Shown: piece after piece, positions 57,199 to 64,000 of the stretch
How the letters are laid out: each line of letters starts with the position of its first letter
Numbering within the stretch: the first letter of the stretch is position 1
From: Panax quinquefolius
Lineage: Eukaryota; Streptophyta; Magnoliopsida; Apiales; Araliaceae
NCBI GenBank assembly: GCA_020205615.1
Contig: CM035162.1
Location: 43,576,464-43,640,463 of the forward strand
Direction of reading: 5' to 3'
DNA length: 64,000 bases
Notes under the pieces: generated by a model
What the model was told of the DNA's origin: nothing
The model's database searches: none
Seen by the model: only the letters and a program-made list of their open reading frames with translations
Program-made: the position numbers and the translations under genes

Positions 57199-57506
57199 GT
57201 ATAGTAGTTGTTCATTAAGATATAAATCTTTTATATTATTACGTAACGTAATAGGAAGTTGTTACTTATTAGGATTTTGTTTCCATATTTTTAGGAATTC
57301 TGTTATGACTTGGAAAGGAAGTTTGTTAGCTATAAAACCGGGATTATGGGTTTAATTAAAGATAACTTTGATTTTGATAAATATAAATTCAAGCATTAGA
57401 GAAGATTTCTCCGTGTTTTTGGTGAACCTCTTGTTCCTTTGCTTGTGAATTTATATTATTTGTTTACTTAGCTCGCAGGATAATCATTATTCTGCCCGAC
57501 ATCATA
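57199..57506. other. Unassigned sequence before the MITE
   Basis: About 300 bp with a TATA-like CTATAAAACCGGG at about 57330. Its general look resembles a short copia-type LTR fragment, but I cannot find matching ends. No coding is recognised. Confidence 0.3.
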
Positions 57507-57643
57507 CTCTTTCATCTGTAATATTTTTTGTAAGTGGTAATTTTTAAAAGATTATGGCTAATTTTCCTATATTATATAAAACGTTCAATAATTTCAGATA
57601 AATGAAATCATTTAAAACGTCATGTATTATGAGACGGAGGGAG
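57507..57643. mobile_element. Stowaway-type MITE (137 bp)
   Basis: The right terminus is GAGACGGAGGGAG followed by TA (57644-57645), the hallmark Stowaway end. The left terminus CTCTTTCATCTGTAATA is preceded by TA and is a decayed match to CTCCCTCCGTCTCATAATA. The interior is an imperfect fold-back (AAAACGTTCAATAATTTC against AAATCATTTAAAACGT). It is non-autonomous and depends on a Tc1/mariner transposase elsewhere. Confidence 0.65.
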
Positions 57644-57700
57644 TACGGTGTTTGTAAGTTTTTATTTGAGGGTAAGATTGTAAACGAACCAAATAGTTTT

Positions 57701-58152
57701 ATTGGATTGCTTATTCCGCTGCAGTTGTTGACCTAAAACTTGTTGTCTATTATATTCTATCAGTTGTTGTATTGTTGAAGGCGAATGATAATTTATTATG
57801 CATTATCTTGGTCATAATATTTCTTACTGGACTAGTTGAGCTCGCCCTTTTCTTTCACTGTTCTCTTCAAGAAATGAGAATATAGCTGGGACTAGTCGGG
57901 AAATGAAGTGATGGCCCGAGATGGTGGCTATACTAGTTCTCAATATTCTGTGAAATAATGTGACTATAAATGTAATGAGGACTCCATTGAGTGTGGATAC
58001 TGTCTAGAAGACAATATTCATTTTAAAACTCTCAGCTATGTTCTGTCGTATTTTTACACGACAGGTGTATTAAAGAAGTTTGTATTTGAATTCTGTACCA
58101 TGTATTTGGCGAGTCAAGATGGGTGATGTATACCTATTTTGGGGGAGTCACA
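57701..58152 (+). mobile_element. Element H 5' LTR, 3'-terminal fragment
   Basis: Begins abruptly at ATTGGATTGCTTATTCCGC and ends TTTTGGGGGAGTCACA. It includes the GGACTAGTTGAGCTCGCCC block and acceptor-like TTCTCTTCAAG. Only the last 450 bp or so of the LTR remain. Confidence 0.8.
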
Positions 58153-58489
58153 GTTGGTATCAAAGCTTAGGGATATGATCCCTGGCTGAGGTGTGAGAAT
58201 ATAACTAGAAGGGGAGATACGGGTAATTCCTTCGCTAGTATGACCTACCTAAGTTTATTTGTTAATTAATTGGTCGGTCAGAGTATAGGGATAATACGTG
58301 GCATGTCAATTAACCCTTTTTTGAAACTATATTCTAGAATGATATCTGAAATATAGGAGATGAACAATATTATACATAGGAAATAATCGGGAAGGTATAA
58401 TCCGAAAAGAAAACAAGGTATTCTCATCTCTTCGGCATACCAGGTACGTACGTAAATTTTGAGGGCAAAATTTCATAAGGAGGGGAGAT
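58153..58489 (+). pseudogene. Element H internal remnant (leader fused to end of pol)
   Basis: The primer site TGGTATCAAAGC is at 58155-58166, followed by about 190 bp of leader matching D. A degraded gag start (ATGATATCTGAAATATAG against MTSEN in D) is next, and then sequence equivalent to the last codons of pol (YSHLFGIPGTYVNFEGKIS) and the polypurine tract AAGGAGGGGAGAT. Gag and pol, about 4.5 kb in D, are otherwise gone. It has kept the cis signals for reverse transcription (primer site, polypurine tract) but codes for nothing. Confidence 0.85.
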
Positions 58490-59110
58490 TGTAAGACCCC
58501 GAATTTTATGAAATGAAAGTATTCAATTTTCTTATAATTATTATTTTTAGTAAATGGTTAAATTGATAAAAGGTTAAAGTTAATGGTGATATGTGAAAAA
58601 ATTTTCAAAGTAAGCAAGTTGTTATAAAATATTTGTTATGTCGGGGAATATTCGTTTGGTCGGAGAATATTCATTTTAATAGGGAATATTCGTACGATGA
58701 CATAATCATTGGTGGACCCCACAATGAAATTACTGTTGGAGTTAGAAAACGACAGAAATATCTTTTTATAAACAATAACGGCGTAAGTTTTACCGTTAAA
58801 CTGTTGAACTACCCGGTAGTAAAGTAAAAAAAGAATAATGTCTGGCGTGGTTGCATAGTAGTAGACACCGGTATTGATTATTGATGCTTACGTGAGAAGT
58901 CACTTAGTTATACTCAATTATTACTACAGTAATTGTTGCATCATATCTCTCATATTATTGATTCAATTATTGTCATAGTATCATTTGCATAATATTTTAT
59001 ATTATTAAATCAATAATTAAGACGAAAAAGTTATTCATATTATTATTTGCAATATTAACAATGTGTAGAAAGTTCTGTCAAGGAGAGGTTTGGTCACCTA
59101 ATTGCCGCTA

Positions 59111-59147
59111 ATAGGGAGAAATCCTTATCGGAAAGCCCCCTCTTTCC
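59111..59147 (+). promoter_or_regulatory. Conserved U3 double hairpin (H copy)
   Basis: Hairpin 1 is ATAGGGA-GAAA-TCCTTAT (59111-59128). Hairpin 2 is GGAAAG-CCCCCT-CTTTCC (59130-59147, perfect). Confidence 0.6.
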
Positions 59148-59688
59148 TGGGAATGATCTGGTTTTTAAATATTGTGAGTTATAATATTAATGATGAATAA
59201 GTTTGTGTTGATTAAAGATGAAATTGATATTTCCATTGTGTTGAGATTATTAATGTTAGTGGAAATCGACATCTATTCCGATAATAATTGATGTCTGGAG
59301 GTTATATTGACCAATCGGGTAATTAATCGGATAAATAAGCAATTAATTGCTATTAATTCGTATGCTTATAACTATTTGTTCACATGTGTGTACTATTGAG
59401 TCACATGCATGTACTATTTGGGGAGGTGGTGCAAGATTGGTAATCCTTGCATGACTAAATTAAAAATGGAGGTATAGATGAAGGTACTATACTTAAATTA
59501 TTTTTTTCACATGATTTTACTATTGAGTCACATGATTGTACTATTGATTCACATAAGATACTATTAGGGGAGGTGGTGCAAGTTTGATAATACTTGCAGG
59601 ACTAAATTAAAAATGAAGGAAAAGATGAACGTATTATACTGTAATATTTCAAGCCTCAAAACGTGCAATTATCGAAACTATATTTTCC

Positions 59689-59697
59689 TATAAATAG
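59689..59697 (+). promoter_or_regulatory. TATA box of H 3' LTR
   Basis: TATAAATAG preceded by ACGTGCAATTATCGAAAC, the same context as in D. Confidence 0.65.
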
Positions 59698-60124
59698 AAG
59701 CTCATTCTTCCTTCATTCTCACCAATTCACTAAGACTTGCAAGAGCAATTATAGAGAGAGAAGCTATAGAGAGAGAAGTTATAGAGAGAAAGAAGAAGAA
59801 AAGTTTGCTACTTCACTATTTTAGTATCCAGTCTTCTTCTGAGGTAAGGGGTATTATTTATTCATATTCAGAAGAGATATTATTTTTCGTATTCGTACGG
59901 ATATTATCTTCGTTCAATATTCGTATGAAGTAATATTTTCTTTCATACTCTGTAGTATGTAAGTAATATTATTTCGTTTCGTATTCCTACTTCTACACTC
60001 TTTTTGTTGAAGTATTGCTTATATACTCCGTGAAATTAGTAGAATATCCTTGATATTTGCGCTTCATCAAATATCTTTTCATGGAAATATTATTCTGAGC
60101 TTTTTTGATAATTATTGATCTTTT

Positions 60125-60400
60125 CATGCTGAAATACTATTCAAAAGTTACTATTCATGAGTTACTATTTAGGAGTTACTATTCACCCAGTTACTATTCA
60201 CTCGAATATTATTCACAAAGGTATTAGGGCACTTTTTCGTGTCAAGTACTATTCACGAGTTACTATTTACGGGTTACTATTCACCCGGTTATTATTCACT
60301 CGAATATTATTCACTCGGGTATTTGGGGCACTTTTCATGTCAGGGTACTATTCACGAGTTACTATTCTCGAAGAACTATTCACGGGGTACTATTCTCCCG
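60125..60400 (+). repeat. ACTATTCAC array in H 3' LTR
   Basis: About sixteen TACTATTCAC-like units spaced 14-18 bp, with a higher-order duplication of roughly 115 bp (each part ending in GGGCACTTTT then TGTCA). Shorter arrays occur at the same place in A, S1's host LTR, J and K, and reversed in B and C. Confidence 0.88.
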
Positions 60401-60565
60401 AAAAATATATTTCTTTTCTGTCCAAATTTTTTTTGATACATGAATATTATTCTTCAATTTTACTCCACAAAGCAGTATCATGTTGACAATTTGAATATTT
60501 TTAAAGTCTGGATAAATTTAAAGTCTTTACTATTTATCCTTTATTTCGTTGGATTAATGCTTATA

Positions 60566-63273
60566 TGTAAGACCCCAACTTATTATAAATAAAATCGAAT
60601 TTCCTCTAATTATCATTGTGAATAATAAGGTGTTAAATTGATATAATATTTTGGTTATGGGTGAAATGTGCAAATTTTGCAAAATAAGTAAGTGGTTATA
60701 AAATAATAATTGTTGTCGGGAAATATTCGTTTGGTTGGAGAATATTATTTTTGTTGGGAATATTCGTACGACGGTGCAGTCATTTGTGGGCCCCATAATG
60801 GATAACGGTCGGATGAAGAAAATGACAAATTTGAGTTTTTATAAATAACGGTGTAATTATTACCGTTAACACTGTTAGATTACCCGATGGTTAAAATACG
60901 AGAATACATTGGTTGCATAAGAAGATACCGGTATTGCACGATATTTTTGAATTATTAATTCTTACGTAAAAGGCACTACTCAATAATTGTTACAGTTAGT
61001 TACTATTCAATATTTTATGTTATTGATTCAATAATTGCTGCGTTGATATTTTATATTATTGTTGTTTCAATAATTGTCACTACACAGTATTTCCCATTAT
61101 CAGATCAATAATTCATATTATTGGAATAATATTATTAGATAGCATTATTGGCAATGTCTAGAAAGTTCACAAGGAGAAGTTTGGTCACCTAATCAAGGCG
61201 CCCGAGAAGGAGAAATCCTTATTCGAAAGCCCCTCTTTTCGGGAATGACTTCGGTTGTCATAATTGTGATTCTGTAATATTATTTATGAATAATTAATTA
61301 TTGATTTATATGATAAGAAAATATTATTTTATGTGGATATAATTGAAGGAATTCTACAGGAAATTATTTGTTGAAAGTTGGCAATTATTTTCTCCGATAA
61401 AATATTCATTCATAGGTATTATTATTATATATTATAATTGTTTAATAATAATATTATTATAATATATAAGCATGTGTTTATTTAAAACGGAAGTAAACAA
61501 AATGTATATGACTACTTGTTTTCAAAAGAAAGTAGGTGGTAACTTTGTTTTGGTTGGTATGATTGGTGGAAATAAATTGGTGGCCCCTCATTTGGCAAAA
61601 TTTATAAAAGGTGTGCATTCATTTCTTTAAGTTGGCAGAGTGTGGCTAATTGGGTGGCCCTCAGTTGTCAAAAAGATGTACCATTCATTTCTTTATGTTT
61701 TGGAAAAATGTGATTGTTTTCTAAATTGATGAGCATAATACTTTCTCCTACAATGCATTTTTCAAATTTATGGGCCCTCACCCAATGAAAATATTGAATG
61801 AAAGTTAAGCAAATTAGAATTTGGAAGTTGGCGGAGGAAGTTTGGCAGAGTTAGGCCTAGTGGTTCAAACTTTTCTCCATCTGTTTTACTATTAATAGGG
61901 GGTAACCCCTCCTTCCTCATCACACCGTTTCTAAATTCAGAAATTCTTATTCTATAGTATTGTGAGTATTTTTCTTGAGTATAAGAATATTTTGAGCAAA
62001 GTTTTTCTGCAAAATTTTCTCAGAATAATATCCGATATTCCAGTCAAATCCAGTTTCTACCAAGGTAAAGGATATTATTTTATTGCAACACTCGTGAGAA
62101 ATATTATTTTCTTTCATACTCCATATTATGAAAGCGATATTATTTCATCTCGTATTCTTAAATTTGAACTTACTATGGTAAGTATTACTTCTATTATTCC
62201 TAAAATGATTAGAAATTTCGTTTCATCTAATATCATTTCATAGGATTATTGGTCTGAACTTTTTATCAAATTTGGAACTTTTCATGACCGGGTACTGTTC
62301 ATGGTTACTGTTCACGGGTACTGTTCACAAAAGAAAAAAAATTAATTTTTTCTCTTCCAAGTTATCTGTTGTGACCCTTATTCTTGAAATTTAATCCATA
62401 TTTTGATCTTCAATCTTGAATTTCACTCCACTATAGTTTATTATGGAGTATTATTGAACTTGGATAAACTGAAATATGAATCCCTAATATTTGTCCTTCT
62501 GTCTCACTGGATTCGTTCTTTAAAATATATTTTATCTTCATCAGTCCTAAATGATGATATTACTGAATATCTTTGGCCCGTAGTGCAAAGATGAATGATT
62601 AACTAATGAATATTTTTGGCTCGTAGTGCAAAGATGAACAGGTGTTGAGATGAACATGACCAACTGGTGATACAAATGAATATCTTTGGCATGTAGTGCA
62701 AAGATGAATATTTGATTCAAGATGTATATTGATTGATGTTACAGGGATAAATTATTGATGATGGACTGTTAAATCTTAGAAGATAGTAAAATTCTTTCTC
62801 TACTTGACTCTTCTAATGGATTGTTGTTTTCGCTGCAGTTGTTGATCTAAAACTTGTTGTCTATTATATTTTATCAGATTTTTCCCTGTTGAAGACTAAT
62901 GATGAAATTGTTTTATATTATCTTAGTCATAATATTCTTTACTGGGCTAGTTGAGCTCACCCTTTTCCTTTTGTTCTATTTTTCTTCTCAGGAGGTGAGA
63001 ACATAGCAGGAACTAGCCGGGGTATGGAGTGATGGTTCGGGATAGATATATTAGTAGTCCTCACTATTTTGTAAAATATTGTATCAATAATTATAATGAG
63101 AACTCCTTTTGAGTTTGTATACTCTCTATTAGACTATATTTGTATTCAAACTCACAGTATATGTGTTGTCGTATTTTACACGAAAATTGTATTGTTGAAG
63201 TTGTAGTTGCTTTTTGTACCATGTATTTGGCGACTCATAATGGGTGTTGTATACCTATTTTGGGGGCGTCACA
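60566..63273 (+). mobile_element. Element M 5' LTR (2,708 bp)
   Basis: Starts TGTAAGACCCCAACTTATTA and ends TTTTGGGGGCGTCACA, followed by a primer site. It holds a weakened hairpin block (about 61205-61240), a donor-like CCAAG^GTAAAG with GT at 62065, TACTGTTCAC repeats (about 62290-62325), three stem-loop units (about 62570, 62610, 62685) and an acceptor-like TTCTTCTCAG at 62982-62991. It belongs to the same LTR subgroup as J. Confidence 0.92.
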
Positions 63274-63275
63274 AT

Positions 63276-63287
63276 TGGTATCAGAGC
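63276..63287 (+). other. Primer-binding site of M
   Basis: TGGTATCAGAGC, a perfect match to the initiator-Met tRNA 3' end, starting 2 bp after the LTR. The D, H and L copies each carry at least one mismatch. Confidence 0.88.
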
Positions 63288-63461
63288 TTAGGGATATGGT
63301 CTCTGGCGGAGATCGGGGAATAGAACTAAGAGGGGGGAGATGAGTAAATCCTTCGCTAGTGTGTCCTATCTAAGCTTATTTGTTGGTCGGTCATAATATA
63401 GGGATATTATGTGATATGTTAATTTGTTTAATTAACCCTTGTTTTATGGCAGTATTTAAGA

Positions 63462-64000
63462 ATGGCTGCTGAGAACGTTAACAATGGAGTGTATGAGACT
63501 GTGAAACAACTTTTAGTCATAAACAAGGAGAACGTACAACAGGAAGGCAATATTCCTCCTGTAAACAACACTACCGAGCAAATGATGAATGATGGAATAT
63601 TTAGGAGCTTTTTACTGTTCATGCAAAATCAGACGAGGGAGACTCGTGTACAAAATACAGGTGAAAGTGATAGCAACGCACGGTCTGTCACAGCCAAGCA
63701 GTTCAAGGAGTTGGGACCACTAGAATTTATTGGAAAGCCAGATCCGATCAAGGAGGAAACATGGGTCAAGCAAATTACCAAGATATTCGATGTCTTGGGA
63801 TGCACGGAGGAACAGAAGGTTCCATTCACCACCTTTATGTTCCGCGATGAGGCAGACTAATCGGTGGGAGTGGAGTCGTGAAGTGTTCCCACCGCACCAA
63901 CAGACTCGGGAAACTATTCAATGACAAGTACTTTCCGAAAGTATTCATTATATGAAGGAGGTAGAGTTTATCGACCGAACAAAACAACATGACGGTGTCC
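63462..64000 (+). pseudogene. Element M gag, broken, running off the window
   Basis: Opens MAAENVNNGVYETVKQ and runs 132 codons: EQMMNDGIFRSFLLFMQNQ, then SVTAKQFKELGPLEFIGKPD and EETWVKQITKIFDVLGCTEE, the start of the retrotransposon gag domain. A TAA at 63858-63860 interrupts it just after FMFRDEAD. Downstream text in another frame (ELFNDKYFPKVFIIY-like, then MKEVEFID) shows the gag continued, so there is a frameshift and small rearrangement near 63855-63900 compared with D. The start is chosen because it aligns with D's MTSEN start and lies about 190 bp after the primer site. Confidence 0.85.

Larger units (their letters stand above)
58490..60565 (+). mobile_element. Element H 3' LTR, left part (interrupted by M)
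   Basis: Starts TGTAAGACCCCGAATTTTAT. It holds the hairpin block (59111-59147), TATAAATAG at 59689-59697, a donor-like TGAG^GTAAGG with GT at 59844, and a large ACTATTCAC array. It is interrupted by M at 60566, with TTATA (60561-60565) as the expected duplication. The rest should lie right of the window. Confidence 0.88.

Noticed and set aside
1..64000. Host genes, tRNA, rRNA, bacterial-type operons, defence or toxin systems
   Set aside because: No cloverleaf, rRNA block, host exon structure or bacterial signals were seen. All recognisable proteins are retrotransposon or CACTA proteins.

Overview
This window looks like nuclear heterochromatin from a flowering plant, most likely a eudicot. 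The sequence is AT-rich and I found no intact host gene, rRNA or tRNA. Almost every base can be assigned to plant transposable elements: Ty3/gypsy chromovirus-type LTR retrotransposons with very long LTRs (about 2.5-2.9 kb, one copy of 4.2 kb), one non-coding (LARD-like) LTR element, a decayed CACTA (En/Spm) transposon and a Stowaway-type MITE. I cannot name the species.

One LTR family dominates. Its LTRs begin TGTAAGACCCCAACTTT and end GGGGGCGTCACA. They carry a TATAAATAG box near their middle and are followed by an initiator-Met-tRNA-type primer site (TGGTATCA[G/A]AGC). I use these names. E (1-2684, another gypsy LTR, minus). B (minus; 3' LTR 2685-4499, pol scrap 4511-5172, probable LTR stub 15911-15940). 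A (plus; LTR pieces 5172-5361 and 8169-9123, gag-pol 9124-13349, 3' LTR 13360-15910). S1 (solo LTR 5362-8168 inside A's 5' LTR). C (solo LTR, minus, 16113-17636 plus 31054-32172). N (unclassified non-coding element inside C). L (LARD-like element 17877-29684 inside N). F (4.2-kb solo LTR 21251-25406 inside L). A CACTA element ends at 36670. J (LTR 36935-37624 and 40167-41823). K (solo LTR 37625-40161 inside J). D (complete but broken gypsy element 41824-54599 inserted in J, itself carrying an L-family LTR at about 42296-44536). G (minus LTR fragment about 55828-57198). A MITE at 57507-57643. H (gutted element 57701-60565). M (5' LTR 60566-63273 inserted in H, with gag running off the right edge).

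Target-site duplications let the nesting be read directly. S1 has GTTAT, C has TATTT, N has ATA, L has GTAAT, F has TTCTT and K has GTAAT. F in L in N in C is a four-level stack. All gag-pol regions are pseudogenes, with stops, frameshifts, lost catalytic residues and deletions that often have short microhomology at the join.

The best candidates for something undescribed are non-coding. (1) Two adjacent hairpins in U3 are kept in nearly every LTR copy, including one compensatory base-pair change. (2) An array of small stem-loops downstream of the TATA box has a near-constant GCCCGTAGTG loop and covarying stems, and it is expanded to nine units in F. (3) A probable leader intron inside the LTR encloses that array. 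(4) An approximately 85-bp module is shared by two otherwise unrelated elements, L and N. I see no defence, metabolic or other multi-gene system here.
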